From: DSYU01 sp964437595
GTDB lineage: Bacteria; Chloroflexota; Anaerolineae; Anaerolineales; Anaerolineaceae
Length of the DNA stretch: 64,000 nucleotides
Reading direction: 5' to 3'
Assembly: GCA_964437595.1 (NCBI GenBank)
Contig: CAYTHO010000020.1
Location: 6,430-70,429 of the forward strand
The notes beneath the pieces are model-generated. The model had not been told where the DNA came from. It ran no database searches and was given only the letters and a program-made list of their open reading frames with translations. Of the stretch, positions 7,781 to 17,338 are shown piece by piece. The first letter of the stretch is position 1. The number at the start of each line of letters is the position of its first letter. The translations under genes and the position numbers were made by a program.

Positions 7781-9196
7781 CTAGAAAGCCCCCTTACGCT
7801 GCACTACCGCAATCACCGTCTTGAAAAGGATGACAATATCAAGCCACAGTGAATAATGCTGTACGTAGTAAAGATCGTCTTCGGTGTTTTCGTGCATGGG
7901 TTTATTGCTGCGTCCATTCACCTGCCACCAACCCGTCAACCCCTGGGGCACAGCGAACCGCCGGCGCTGCCAGGGCTCATACTGCTCCACCAGGTGAGGC
8001 ATCTCGGGGCGCGGTCCAACCCAGCTCATCTCGCCTCGCAGGATGTTATATAACTGGGGCAGTTCATCCAGGCTGGTGCGGCGCAGGAACCCACCTGCGC
8101 GGGTAACGCGCGGATCGAGCCGCCGTTTATCCTGCTGAATGCGGCCTTGCTCGTTCACCTGTTCGATTACATGGCGGAGTTTATCCGCGCCGTCGATCAT
8201 GGTGCGGAATTTATACATTTTAAACAGCTTGCCGTTCTCACCTACTCGCGTTTGCTTGAAAATAATCGGCCCGGGGCTGTCCAGCTTGATCCATGCTGCG
8301 ATGATAGCCATGGCCGGCAGCGCCACTGGTAAGGAAAGGAAAGTCAGCACTATATCAAAGACGCGCTTAACCATGCGCTGGTAATCGCCCAGCGCCGGGG
8401 CGCGCAGGTCGATCAGCGGGATGCCGGCAAATTCCTCCACACGAGCGCGGTTCAGCGCCAGGATGTAATAATCCGGCGCCACCCATACTCGTAAGGGCAG
8501 CTCATGTAACTGCCCCACCAGCGCGCCAATGCGGCTCCACACCCGCGAAGGCAGCGCCAGGATCACATCCTCCACGCTTTCGCGGTGGATCACTTCCAGC
8601 GCCTGCGCAATGGTTCCCAATACCTGCGGATCTTTCAACTTGAGTGGGTCGTCATCCAGGAAGCCCGCCACTTTCAGGCCGTTGTTGTTATCCATGGTGA
8701 TTTGTTCGGCAATCTTTTTGCCTACCGGCCCGGCGCCCAGGATAAGCACCTTACGCACAGTGATCTCGCGTAGATTACGCAACCGGAAGGTTACGCGGTA
8801 CACCACACGCGCCGTCAGTAGCAGCACAAAGGAAAAGAATGAGAAAGAGAGGAACAGGATGCGCGAATATTCCCGGAAGCTGAGATACAGAAAGCCCGCC
8901 AGCGCCATGGTCGCTAGGATACTGCCGCCCGTTAGGCTGCTCATTTCTTGATAGAAACGGAAGTTTTTCTGCCCATCGTAAACCGAGGCCAGCAAAAGCA
9001 TGGCAACCCAGCAGACAGCAAAGACGGGGTACACCATCCATTCGATTTCCGTCCGCACCGTCATCGCCCGGGCAAAAGGCAGCGTATCTCCGATCCATGG
9101 GCGCAGTTGTACCGCGAGAAGCAGCGCTGCCATCACCAGCACGCTGTCGACCAGCATGGAAAAAATTGCAAAATCAACCGGAAACCTTCGCAGCAT
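7781..9196 (-). CDS. Polyprenyl-phosphate sugar-1-phosphate transferase (WbaP/WcaJ type)
   Basis: Initiates exopolysaccharide repeat-unit synthesis by moving a sugar-1-phosphate from a nucleotide sugar to undecaprenyl phosphate. The 471-residue protein has about four N-terminal membrane helices (residues 10-120), a Rossmann-like middle domain (about 145-255, VLILGAGPVGKKIAEQI) and the catalytic bacterial sugar transferase domain. The latter starts with KRVFDIVLTF and has KMYKFRTM, RRTSLDELPQLYNILRG, MSWVGPRPE and GLTGWWQVNGR. It is full length for the family. Which sugar is used (glucose, galactose or another) cannot be told. Confidence 0.93.
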   Translation of the reverse strand: MLRRFPVDFAIFSMLVDSVLVMAALLLAVQLRPWIGDTLPFARAMTVRTEIEWMVYPVFAVCWVAMLLLASVYDGQKNFRFYQEMSSLTGGSILATMALAGFLYLSFREYSRILFLSFSFFSFVLLLTARVVYRVTFRLRNLREITVRKVLILGAGPVGKKIAEQITMDNNNGLKVAGFLDDDPLKLKDPQVLGTIAQALEVIHRESVEDVILALPSRVWSRIGALVGQLHELPLRVWVAPDYYILALNRARVEEFAGIPLIDLRAPALGDYQRMVKRVFDIVLTFLSLPVALPAMAIIAAWIKLDSPGPIIFKQTRVGENGKLFKMYKFRTMIDGADKLRHVIEQVNEQGRIQQDKRRLDPRVTRAGGFLRRTSLDELPQLYNILRGEMSWVGPRPEMPHLVEQYEPWQRRRFAVPQGLTGWWQVNGRSNKPMHENTEDDLYYVQHYSLWLDIVILFKTVIAVVQRKGAF

Positions 9197-9316
9197 TGCC
9201 TGTCACCCCGATCTGGTTCATCTATCGTTTCTCTACAAGTGCCCATATTATATAATCGTAAGGTGCATCTTGTGAGAGATTTCTTTTCCCTTTTCTCCTG
9301 CGGTTTTCACCTGTTA

Positions 9317-10093
9317 CTAAACACGAACGTCGCTAACCTGCTTTCTTGCAATGATGAACTGTGAGACTCCAAAGGATTCAAGAATTGGTGTTCGTTCCAG
9401 GAACGATGAGATTTTCCTCAATATCGGCTTTACTTTTGCAAATCCTTTTGGCTGCATATTTGAAATATTTTCAAACGTCTGCCAGACGAAATCGGTTTCA
9501 ATTATTTTGAAACCCTTCGCTTCTACCATTCTTCTAAGTTCAGAGGGCCAATAATTGCGAGCCCAGTAAACAAAGATTTTTCGTCCGATTGCTTCGGGGA
9601 CGTAGGGAATGAATGGAGTATAAACTGGCAGCGTTTTGCCAGTGGCCTTGAGTTTCACAGAGTGAGATTCGAACGGGTACAAGCGATTTGGCGAGAATAT
9701 TACAATTAACCCACCTGGTTTTAGAACTCGAAAACCTTCACTTATCGCCTTTCCATCATCTGGCACATGTTCCAGAACTTCATTGTACAATGCAACATCA
9801 AAAAAGTTATCAGGATACTGGATGTTTTCAAGATCTCCCTGACGAATTCTCGTTTTTTGTACGGGAAAATTGTTCTGGAATTCAGCTACCTTGGCCGTTT
9901 CATATTCTATGCCATAGGCATCGTGGCCGGAGTTTATAAATTCGATCAGGTAATAACCCGGCCCGCATCCGCAGTCAAGGATCTTTTTACCATCAAGGTT
10001 GATGGATGCCTTTATTCTGGCTATTCTTTTTTGTAAATTGAGGGGTGTTCCAGTTGCTCCTCCAGCGGGGAGGATATTGCCAAAACTACTCAT
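9317..10093 (-). CDS. Class I SAM-dependent methyltransferase
   Basis: A 258-residue protein with the methyltransferase motif I ILDCGCGPGYYL near residues 38-49, an acidic residue ending strand 2 (YGIEYE), and motif EVLEHVPDDGKAISEGFRVLKPGG. It matches the Methyltransf_11 fold. AAAAAGGAT lies just before the ATG. Within the sugar locus it probably methylates a sugar, acts on a glycan end, or works on a lipid. It is noticeably AT-richer than the flanking transferase genes, in keeping with a mosaic locus. Confidence 0.85.
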   Translation of the reverse strand: MSSFGNILPAGGATGTPLNLQKRIARIKASINLDGKKILDCGCGPGYYLIEFINSGHDAYGIEYETAKVAEFQNNFPVQKTRIRQGDLENIQYPDNFFDVALYNEVLEHVPDDGKAISEGFRVLKPGGLIVIFSPNRLYPFESHSVKLKATGKTLPVYTPFIPYVPEAIGRKIFVYWARNYWPSELRRMVEAKGFKIIETDFVWQTFENISNMQPKGFAKVKPILRKISSFLERTPILESFGVSQFIIARKQVSDVRV

Positions 10094-10175
10094 ATCCTTT
10101 TTTCTTCCTCATAGCCATATTACTATTCAGGCAATTCTAACCCCGAGAGATTGTTTTGTCTATTGTTTGATCATT

Positions 10176-11087
10176 TCATCGCTGGTCAACCAGTGGTTGT
10201 TTGGTTTTTGCATCTGTTAATTCCGGAGGTTTTCGAATTTTTAGCAATTGGGCAAGAATAAGCAGGACAAATGCTGGGTTATTAGTCAAGTAACGCCGCC
10301 ATAACCTTTCAGGTTCGCTTAACAGGCGGTAAAACCACTCTAGACCACTACGCTGCATCCAATGGGGAGCTTGTTTTTTTAATCCGGCATGAAAATCAAA
10401 TGCTGCCCCTACGCCAATCATCACGGGCGCGTTAATTTCCCCCAGGTGCTTAGCCATCCAGTATTCTTGCTTAGGTGTACTGAGCCCAACCCAAACAAGA
10501 TCCGCTTTAGACTGGTTGATTTCGTCCACCATAGTATTATCTTCTACTTCTGTGAGAGGCCGAAATGGCGGACAGTAAGAACCTGCCAATTTTATACCGG
10601 GAAAGCGTTCTTTCAGCTTCATGATGAGCGTGTCTGCTACACCTGGTCCACCCCCCATGAAATAATGGGACCAGCCAGCCTGTAATGACCGTTCGCAAAC
10701 CGCCAGAAGCAGATCTGGACCGTACACTCTCTCAACGTGTTTATGCCCATACCAGCGGTTCAGCCAGACCAGCGGCATGCCGTCGGGGGTGACCATCCCG
10801 GCAGCGTTGTGAATTTGCCGCAGGTTTTCATCGCGCTGGCTTTCCATTACCCCATGCACGCCGGTAACACAAACATAGTGCTTTTCCCTGGCGTCGATCC
10901 AGTTATTGATCTGCTCGATAGCGATCCCCATATTGATCGCGCTGACGCCAACACCGAGGATATTTGACGTTTCAAGTTGCATAGGCTGAGGTTCCGTAAA
11001 GTAGTTTCGTAATTTCCGCATTCCCAATGCGGCCATCCTCCGGTTGGGCTTATGCGGATCGTTGTAAAGTCTTTTGAATATCTTCAA
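10176..11087 (-). CDS. WecG/TagA/CpsF family glycosyltransferase
   Basis: GT26-type transferase that adds the second sugar to a lipid-linked primer. Recognised by TPDGMPLVWLNRWYG, ERVYGPDLLLAVCE, FMGGGPGVAD, LVWVGLSTPKQEYWMA and GVGAAFDFHAGLKKQAPHWM, all in family order. The family core begins near residue 41 (ILGVGVSAINM). The first 40 codons are an extension that overlaps the preceding gene by 38 bases. Later Met codons (18, 23, 36) could be the true start. Adjacent to a GT4 gene and the polymerase. Confidence 0.92.
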   Translation of the reverse strand: MKIFKRLYNDPHKPNRRMAALGMRKLRNYFTEPQPMQLETSNILGVGVSAINMGIAIEQINNWIDAREKHYVCVTGVHGVMESQRDENLRQIHNAAGMVTPDGMPLVWLNRWYGHKHVERVYGPDLLLAVCERSLQAGWSHYFMGGGPGVADTLIMKLKERFPGIKLAGSYCPPFRPLTEVEDNTMVDEINQSKADLVWVGLSTPKQEYWMAKHLGEINAPVMIGVGAAFDFHAGLKKQAPHWMQRSGLEWFYRLLSEPERLWRRYLTNNPAFVLLILAQLLKIRKPPELTDAKTKQPLVDQR

Positions 11088-12174
11088 TGATCAGCCGCGC
11101 TACAGCCTCACTGGTTAGTAGCGGACGGGAGTCCGCTGGCTGGATTTTCTTATCGAGCACTAGTCTAAGCGCCCTGTCAAAATCCTCAGAATCTAATGGG
11201 TCAAAACGATTCTCGGGAGGAACAATTTCGGAGGTGCAGCCGGCGTAAATGGAGGAAAGCACCGGTACGCCAGACCAAATAGATTCGTTAACCACAAGTC
11301 CCCAAAGGTCATCCAGCGTGGGGAAGACAAACACATCGGCACTGCGATAGACCGATGACATCTTATCCGGCGAATGGGGCGGGAGCATATGGACATCTTG
11401 TAACCCCAGTGTTACCGTCATCTGCCAGATAGATTCTTTTTCTGGGCCATCCCCTACCAGCAGGGTGGTAAAGCGGTAGCCTTCTTTTTGAATTTTTGCC
11501 GCGGCTTTTAAGTAGAGATCAAAACCCTTGCGCATAATCATCTGACCGGCCAGCAAAAATACCGGCCTGGGCTGGTATGTGTAAGCGGGTTCAACCGGCC
11601 CGGCATAGATGTTTTCGTCGACGCAGTTCTGAATTTGCAAAATCCGCTCGCGCTTGACCCCAATCCGCTGCAGGTAATCGGTCGAGGCGTTGCCATAGCT
11701 GATCCAGCGGCGCGCCAGTTTGACGATTGGCCAGCGCAGCCAACGTTTGAGAAAAATGCGCTTTTTCTCGGTATGGCTGGTACCCCCCCACCACACCCAC
11801 ACCGGTTTGCGGAACAGGGCCCCATACAGCAGCGCCATCACCGACCGAAACCCCATTTCAGTGGAAATCACCACATCAGGGTTTTCGCGCACCAGGTCGA
11901 TAAAATAACCCGGGTTAATGTGCAGGTACCTGGTTTCAAAGATATGGCCGTCTTTTGCAAAATCTTTGAACCGATAAGTAAATCCACTGGCGACCTTTAC
12001 CGCAATGCCATTCTCCACCAGGGGCGCCTCCATTCCCTGCCATTTCAAGGCATTATCTTCTTTCCCAGAAAGAATAACGGTAGTTTGGAATGCCTTACCT
12101 AAATGGATATAGATGGGTATGCGGTATGGAGGGACGATATTGTTTAAGAGTGCTAGTTTGATTAGGCGCGACAT
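11050..12174 (-). CDS. Glycosyltransferase family 4
   Basis: A 374-residue GT-B enzyme. The N-terminal half has a basic, hydrophobic first strand (RLIKLALLNNIVPPYRIPIY). The C-terminal nucleotide-sugar domain begins with RPVFLLAGQMIMRKGFDLYL and contains LLVGDGPEKESI and VFPTLDDLWGLVVNESIWSG, where the E-x7-E type motif is modified (the first Glu is replaced around DDLWG). Retaining transfer of a sugar in repeat-unit assembly is the expected role. The 3' end overlaps the WecG-type gene, and 15 bases separate it from the upstream polymerase gene. Confidence 0.88.
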   Translation of the reverse strand: MSRLIKLALLNNIVPPYRIPIYIHLGKAFQTTVILSGKEDNALKWQGMEAPLVENGIAVKVASGFTYRFKDFAKDGHIFETRYLHINPGYFIDLVRENPDVVISTEMGFRSVMALLYGALFRKPVWVWWGGTSHTEKKRIFLKRWLRWPIVKLARRWISYGNASTDYLQRIGVKRERILQIQNCVDENIYAGPVEPAYTYQPRPVFLLAGQMIMRKGFDLYLKAAAKIQKEGYRFTTLLVGDGPEKESIWQMTVTLGLQDVHMLPPHSPDKMSSVYRSADVFVFPTLDDLWGLVVNESIWSGVPVLSSIYAGCTSEIVPPENRFDPLDSEDFDRALRLVLDKKIQPADSRPLLTSEAVARLIIEDIQKTLQRSA

Positions 12175-12189
12175 ACCACCCTCTTACAA

Positions 12190-13410
12190 TTATGGTACTG
12201 TTTCAACCATTACTGTATTCGGTTTTCCCTGATTATTTGTGAAAACGCTGGCCTTTATTATAATGCAGTAGATTAAGAAAACAGCCATATCGTTCATGAT
12301 GTGTGATGTAAACGTGAGAATGATGAGCGAGAAGAATGCTAAAGCCTTGATCCACGAGATGCGGATTGTTCCATCGGTAATTGGGACTGTGATAGTGAAT
12401 AAAAGAAAAAAACTGGCAATTAATCCAATAAACCCAATTTCGGAGAAAAACAAGAAAAAGTGACCAGTATTGCCCCTTGTCCGTATCCTTGTGATTGGAT
12501 CATTATATGCAGATGGCCCATCTCCAAGCAGCGTAAACCCATCAGTAAACAGGTACTCTAACCCTGCGATTCTTGAATAGCCACCTTCCAGGTATGTGTT
12601 CTTATCACCAGGCATGGTTATTCGGTCGATAAATGTCGTAATACTTTCATTGAGTAAATTGCTTTGGTATAAAACGAGAACGATGATGCCAACCACCAGC
12701 GCGCCCAACCCAAAAGTAATCAGGGTCTTGATCTTGAAATTCCGAAGAACGTACACCCCCCAAACGATGATCAGCGGGATCTTCACAATCTGTGCATTGC
12801 ACACCAATATCGATAAAGACAGCCACAAAGCAATGACGTACTTGTACTTTGCGAAAGGGTTGTTCTGTTTTACAAACAAAACATAGATAGTCACCATCAA
12901 CAGGAAAAAGGACATAGCATAGTCCGTCTTGTAGTTGAAGGTACCTGACCCAAAATCTTCAAAAATAGCGGGGCCTCTGAGCCGTAAGGGGAGTACATCA
13001 TACAACTGCCACTGTACAAGCATAATTGGTAGTTGTATGACCGCGACCCACACGCAGGCCTGCATTACTGGCCCAATGGATTTTTCCGTAATACTCACTT
13101 TCACCAGGTAATATATCAAATAAGAGAAAACCAGGATGCGCATGAACAAAATGAAATCCTGGATAGAAGTACTGTTTTCAATCGCTGAAAAAACGACAAT
13201 ACTCGCCAAGAATCCATAAGCGAGTAGTACCTGGTCAAGTTTTATCCCATAGATAAAAATGAGCGGGATGACCAGCAGAGAAACCATTGCCGCGCGGTAT
13301 TGGAAGTTGGTGATTACAGCTAAGATAAACCCGAAACAAAATAATAGCAGGAAAACCAAAATAAAAATAATTCTTGTTGGGTAAAGGACAATTTTATTTT
13401 TTTGTTCCAT
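12190..13410 (-). CDS. O-antigen polymerase / Wzy-like membrane protein
   Basis: A 406-residue, very hydrophobic protein with about 11-12 membrane helices. It has a larger extracytoplasmic loop around residues 275-320 (TYLEGGYSRIAGLEYLFTDG, then GDGPSAYNDPITRIRTRGNTGH). The R-G-N-x-G-H loop and the position in a glycan locus fit the O-antigen ligase/polymerase superfamily. It would polymerise flipped repeat units outside the membrane. ATG at 13410 is preferred over the adjoining TTG at 13413. Wzy sequences diverge quickly, so this rests on topology and context. Confidence 0.75.
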   Translation of the reverse strand: MEQKNKIVLYPTRIIFILVFLLLFCFGFILAVITNFQYRAAMVSLLVIPLIFIYGIKLDQVLLAYGFLASIVVFSAIENSTSIQDFILFMRILVFSYLIYYLVKVSITEKSIGPVMQACVWVAVIQLPIMLVQWQLYDVLPLRLRGPAIFEDFGSGTFNYKTDYAMSFFLLMVTIYVLFVKQNNPFAKYKYVIALWLSLSILVCNAQIVKIPLIIVWGVYVLRNFKIKTLITFGLGALVVGIIVLVLYQSNLLNESITTFIDRITMPGDKNTYLEGGYSRIAGLEYLFTDGFTLLGDGPSAYNDPITRIRTRGNTGHFFLFFSEIGFIGLIASFFLLFTITVPITDGTIRISWIKALAFFSLIILTFTSHIMNDMAVFLIYCIIIKASVFTNNQGKPNTVMVETVP

Positions 13411-13413
13411 CAA

Positions 13414-13677
13414 GTAGCCTGCAGAAATAAATGAATTCGGAGATCATTTTACCACTCAGGGGACGGCTTTGACAATGTCCAGCGTGCGCGGCAGTTGCAA
13501 ACCTGACCCGTTATTTATATAGAATAGGGATTTTCCGTTAGAAATATTTACATTTGCATAGAAGTTCTGTTAGATAAACATTTCTCCTCGTTCCATTTCG
13601 TTCATCAGTCTATGCTTGAATGTGTGATTGTCCAGGCATTTTGTTTATAATTTTTGTTCATGTTTGTGATTTGATCA
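13414..13677. other. AT-rich intergenic region between divergent exopolysaccharide operons
   Basis: It holds the promoters of the polymerase (minus) and chain-length (plus) genes. TATAAT at 13646-13651 has no matching -35. No reading frame, tRNA or long repeat is seen. Confidence 0.4.
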
Positions 13678-13706
13678 TTGACATGCGTATTCGCATGCCT
13701 TATACT
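13678..13706 (+). promoter_or_regulatory. Sigma-A promoter with a palindrome in its spacer
   Basis: TTGACA (13678-13683), a 17-base spacer and TATACT (13701-13706) make a near-consensus promoter for the chain-length gene. CATGCG-TATT-CGCATG at 13682-13697 is a perfect inverted repeat filling the spacer. It is well placed for a dimeric repressor or a MerR-type regulator. Confidence 0.75.
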
Positions 13707-13737
13707 TTGGACCTGCATCATATCTTAAAGCATAGCC

Positions 13738-15087
13738 GTGGAAGTCAATAGAACAGAAATACATGCTTTAATTTGCAAAATCCCTCAAAGATCGAAACAG
13801 ATATGGAATAGCTACATGGATGATATTACAGAAATTGATCTGAGAAAGGTCATTATCGACCTCTTGGCAGGCTGGAAGTGGATCGTTGGAATAACCTTAT
13901 TGGTTGGAATTGCTGTTTTTGTTTTCTCATTGTTGCAGATGAACTACACAGCAACTGCGTTGGTTGTCATTACAGAGCCGCGCTACTTACCCAACTTCGA
14001 TAGTCAACTCCAAACCACTGATAAAACGCCGCCTACCAATAAGGCGCTTGTTGATCTGGCAATGAGCGGTGAGATTGTGCGTAAAATGTATGATGCCTGG
14101 GAGAGTCGCGATAAGGCAAAGACAACCCTGGCTGAGTATCAAGAAAAGTATCTGATAGCTTCTGTGGGCAGCGATCCTACCATCGTGGTATTGTCCGTAC
14201 AGGCCGATACGCCTGAAATGGCTTCTTCTTTGGCGAATGCCTGGGCGCAAACTACTGTGGAAGTGGCCAATCGCCTGTTTTACGGAACGAGCGCAACCAC
14301 CAACAACGATTTCACTGCCCAAATTGTAGATGTGAAGGCAAATTTGCTTGCCGCCGAACAGGCCCTTTCCAGTTTCGAAAGCCGCAATCGCATTTCTATC
14401 TGGAAAAATGAGCTGGCATCTTTGTTGGCGCAGCAATCCGACTGGCTCCGCAAACAGCGCCTGATCGAAGACACTACCCGAGACGCTGCAGGGTTCATCA
14501 AACAGGTTCAAGAATTAGAGGAAGGCCAACCTGTCCCAGCCTCTCTTCAAACGAATTTTATGGTTTTGCAATTAAAGGTATACAACGATCTGACAACTGC
14601 AACAAGAATATCGGAGTCTATGCTGGTTTCGAGTGAAAGCGTTACTCCACTACAAGTTCAGCTACCGGACTCAAATCAGCTTCAGCCTCTATCCAAAACA
14701 GACTTTGTCAAACAGGCGCAGGAATGGATTGAAGATCTGAAATCCCAATCAGAAGAGATACAAAATTCCGTCGGGCAGTTATCCAGCCAGGTCACCAGCT
14801 TGCAGCAGCAAATACAAGACCAAACTAGCGAACGGGAGCGGCTGGAGCTTGAATATGAGAACTCCCAGAAAATTTACTCCACTTTCATGAAAAAGAATGA
14901 GGAGTTGAAAGTTACCTCCGGAGAATTGTATGCCAGCGCTCAGGTTGCTTCCAGCGCTTTGACGCCTGAGGAGCCGGACTCGAGAAATACCATACGAAAT
15001 ACAGCCATTGCTCTTGCGATGGGCTTCATCTTGTCGGCTGGTTTTGTTTTCATTAAGAACTGGTGGCAGTCTCAGAGACAAGCATAG
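13738..15087 (+). CDS. Wzz-type polysaccharide chain-length determinant / copolymerase
   Basis: A 449-residue protein with the Wzz layout. A short cytoplasmic N-terminus (EIDLRKVIIDLLAGWKWI) precedes a first membrane helix near residues 40-62. A long periplasmic-type coiled-coil region covers about 170-400, and a second helix lies near 418-440. There is no fused BY-kinase domain after the second helix. It should set chain length with the Wzy-like polymerase. The GTG start is 25 bases from the predicted transcript start; an ATG at 13816 (residue 27) is an alternative. Neither has a strong ribosome binding site. Confidence 0.85.
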   Translation: MEVNRTEIHALICKIPQRSKQIWNSYMDDITEIDLRKVIIDLLAGWKWIVGITLLVGIAVFVFSLLQMNYTATALVVITEPRYLPNFDSQLQTTDKTPPTNKALVDLAMSGEIVRKMYDAWESRDKAKTTLAEYQEKYLIASVGSDPTIVVLSVQADTPEMASSLANAWAQTTVEVANRLFYGTSATTNNDFTAQIVDVKANLLAAEQALSSFESRNRISIWKNELASLLAQQSDWLRKQRLIEDTTRDAAGFIKQVQELEEGQPVPASLQTNFMVLQLKVYNDLTTATRISESMLVSSESVTPLQVQLPDSNQLQPLSKTDFVKQAQEWIEDLKSQSEEIQNSVGQLSSQVTSLQQQIQDQTSERERLELEYENSQKIYSTFMKKNEELKVTSGELYASAQVASSALTPEEPDSRNTIRNTAIALAMGFILSAGFVFIKNWWQSQRQA

Positions 15088-15159
15088 GCGCGGCGATGAC
15101 TTCTCTTTCACCTGACGCTGAGAATCCATTGCTCTTGTTTGAAATCGCCGTAATGCCAA

Positions 15160-16431
15160 ATGAAGAAAATCCAGGGTAGTACCATTCGGAAGCTAAGTAA
15201 GGGCCTGTTATCGGTTGCTGACCAGGGCCTTTTTTCGGGCACAAATTTCATCGTGTCCTTGCTTTTAGGCAGGTGGCTCCTACCGAACGACTATGGTTCA
15301 TATTCGGTTGCGATGTCTGTTTTCTTACTGGCATCCGGGGTTTACACAGCCATTGTGCTTGAGCCAATGAGTGTGCTGGGTTCAAAATCTCAGCAAGGCC
15401 AGGCCGAAAGGTATCCTGGCTCAATTCTCGTTATGCATATCATCACAACGGTAGGCATTGCATTTATCTTGCTCTTCTCCACCCTTTTTCCTTTTTTAGG
15501 GTTTGGCGAAAGTACTTCATCTATTCGGGTGATGACCCTGACTATTCCTTTTGTACTTGCTATTTGGTTGTTGCGCTGGCGTTTCTATACCCAATCAGAG
15601 CCATTCAAGGCCTTGAAGGTATCTGCTTTTTACGCAATTGGATTTATGGCCCTGGTGATTTTACTAAAAATATCTGGTTTTATCTCGTCTGAGATCACAA
15701 TTTTGATCAGCGGGCTAATTGGTCTGATCATCAGTTTGTTCGTTTTACGGACTTCATATAAGCAAATTGGTTGGGATGCGGTCATCCGACACGTGAACAT
15801 GCACTGGGGGTATGGCAAGTGGATTGTGGTCGCTTCGATCCTGCAGTGGTTCTCAACGCAGTTTTATTTGTTACTAGTTTCTACGAGTTTGAGCCTGGGC
15901 GATGGTGCTGGCTACCGTGCTGTTCAAAATCTGGCACAACCCTTAGAACAGGTATCTGTTGCGTTGGGTCTTTTGCTCACACCCTGGTTTTCGCGAAAAT
16001 TCGCTAACGATTCATCATCATCCTTACAGCGAATTCCCTGGGTCAATGTAATTTTAGGATTATTGGGGTTTGCATATCTTGCCGCTGCCTGGTTAGGGAG
16101 TGATTTCTTGGTAAATGTAATTTACCAGGGGAAATATAATTCGTATGCTTGGTTGGTGCCGTACTTGGTCTGCGTTCCGTTAATCATGTCGTTGTCCAAA
16201 GGTGCGCAAATTGGTGTGCGCGTGCTCGAGAAACCTAGTTCGTTACTATATGCCTACATGGGCACGGCTGTTGTCACGGTCCTTTTAGGCCCGATGCTCA
16301 TTAATACCTATGGTCTGATCGGAGCAGCGGCGGGCCGGCTTCTTTCAGCGGTAATTTATAGTATCCTTATCGCCGTGCTTTATCGCCGCAATACGAAAGC
16401 CATGAATGGTGAATTACCATTATCTCGTTAG
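15160..16431 (+). CDS. Oligosaccharide flippase (Wzx / MATE-like)
   Basis: A 423-residue polytopic protein with about 12 helices and the N-terminal flippase pattern GLLSVADQGLFSGTNFIVSLLLGRWL-like, with an early gap-free run from TM1 to TM2. It is expected to move lipid-linked repeat units across the membrane for the polymerase. It follows the chain-length gene by 72 bases without an evident promoter and is probably co-transcribed. The start is supported by position only, with no clear Shine-Dalgarno sequence. Confidence 0.85.
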   Translation: MKKIQGSTIRKLSKGLLSVADQGLFSGTNFIVSLLLGRWLLPNDYGSYSVAMSVFLLASGVYTAIVLEPMSVLGSKSQQGQAERYPGSILVMHIITTVGIAFILLFSTLFPFLGFGESTSSIRVMTLTIPFVLAIWLLRWRFYTQSEPFKALKVSAFYAIGFMALVILLKISGFISSEITILISGLIGLIISLFVLRTSYKQIGWDAVIRHVNMHWGYGKWIVVASILQWFSTQFYLLLVSTSLSLGDGAGYRAVQNLAQPLEQVSVALGLLLTPWFSRKFANDSSSSLQRIPWVNVILGLLGFAYLAAAWLGSDFLVNVIYQGKYNSYAWLVPYLVCVPLIMSLSKGAQIGVRVLEKPSSLLYAYMGTAVVTVLLGPMLINTYGLIGAAAGRLLSAVIYSILIAVLYRRNTKAMNGELPLSR

Positions 16432-16437
16432 GAGCTG

Positions 16438-17271
16438 ATGATGAGAGCAAGGGTAAATTTCGATATCTTCGTTGCCAGGCTGCGCCGAAAAGTAAAACGG
16501 CGCCTTCCGGAGCCCGTTATCGCGCGAATAGAAAAAAGGAAGCGCCACAATGATCTCCTTGCTGTTGCGCGTTTACATGATCCAACTACTCCGCCTTGGT
16601 CGAGCCCGAATATTTGGGAAGAACTTGTGCGGGCATATCAAAAAATAGAACGCCCAGTCATCTTTGAATACGGCACAGGCTCTTCCTCATTATGGCATAT
16701 TGAAAACTTAATGAAACAGGGCGGGGGCACTTATATTGGCGTTGAAATCGACCCAAACTGGTTCTGGTCGCTGATTGGAGCCGTTGTGGTACGAGTTGGC
16801 AAGCAATATCCCGCGATCAACATTATGAAGAATGCTTTTAAGGTAGATACAGAGCAAACACCATCGGTGAATGTATCGATCGTGGCAGACGCCTTGCAGA
16901 TTATATTGAAACTACGCTCGGATACAGATGAATATGTGGCTGCGCTGGACCAGTTGTGCGACATCGTCGTTATCGATGGGGCGCACCGGAAGTTATGCGT
17001 CCGGCACATACTGGAAAATCAGCGCGTGAAACCTGGCGGCATGCTGATGCTCATGGAGGCTGGGCGCGGTTCGCCCGATTGGTGGGAGGGGCAGCGCACC
17101 GGCGATTACGATTATTCCGCGGAGCTGGCGCGCCTGATGGATTTGGGCGGCATTATACTGGATGGGAATGGCGTCGATTCGTGGCCGAACTGTAAACGGC
17201 GATCCCCCAAACCACAGTCTTATTACTACCCGATGGAAGCCTGTAAATTGGTCTTCCCACCGGGGCATTGA
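16438..17271 (+). CDS. Class I methyltransferase-fold protein of the glycan locus
   Basis: A 277-residue protein. FEYGTGSSSLWHIENLM near residue 77 is a methyltransferase motif I variant, IGVEIDPNWFW the acidic strand 2, and CDIVVIDGAHRKLCVRHIL plus KPGGMLMLMEAGRG the later strands. TAGGAG precedes the ATG by five bases. Six bases separate it from the flippase gene, so it is in the same transcript. Substrate unknown; glycan O-methylation is plausible. Confidence 0.75.
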   Translation: MMRARVNFDIFVARLRRKVKRRLPEPVIARIEKRKRHNDLLAVARLHDPTTPPWSSPNIWEELVRAYQKIERPVIFEYGTGSSSLWHIENLMKQGGGTYIGVEIDPNWFWSLIGAVVVRVGKQYPAINIMKNAFKVDTEQTPSVNVSIVADALQIILKLRSDTDEYVAALDQLCDIVVIDGAHRKLCVRHILENQRVKPGGMLMLMEAGRGSPDWWEGQRTGDYDYSAELARLMDLGGIILDGNGVDSWPNCKRRSPKPQSYYYPMEACKLVFPPGH

Positions 17272-17338
17272 TTGGATAGAAAAGACGCTAAGTGTTTCCT
17301 GCGGGCTTCTTTTCGTAAGCGACCGCCCGGATGATACC

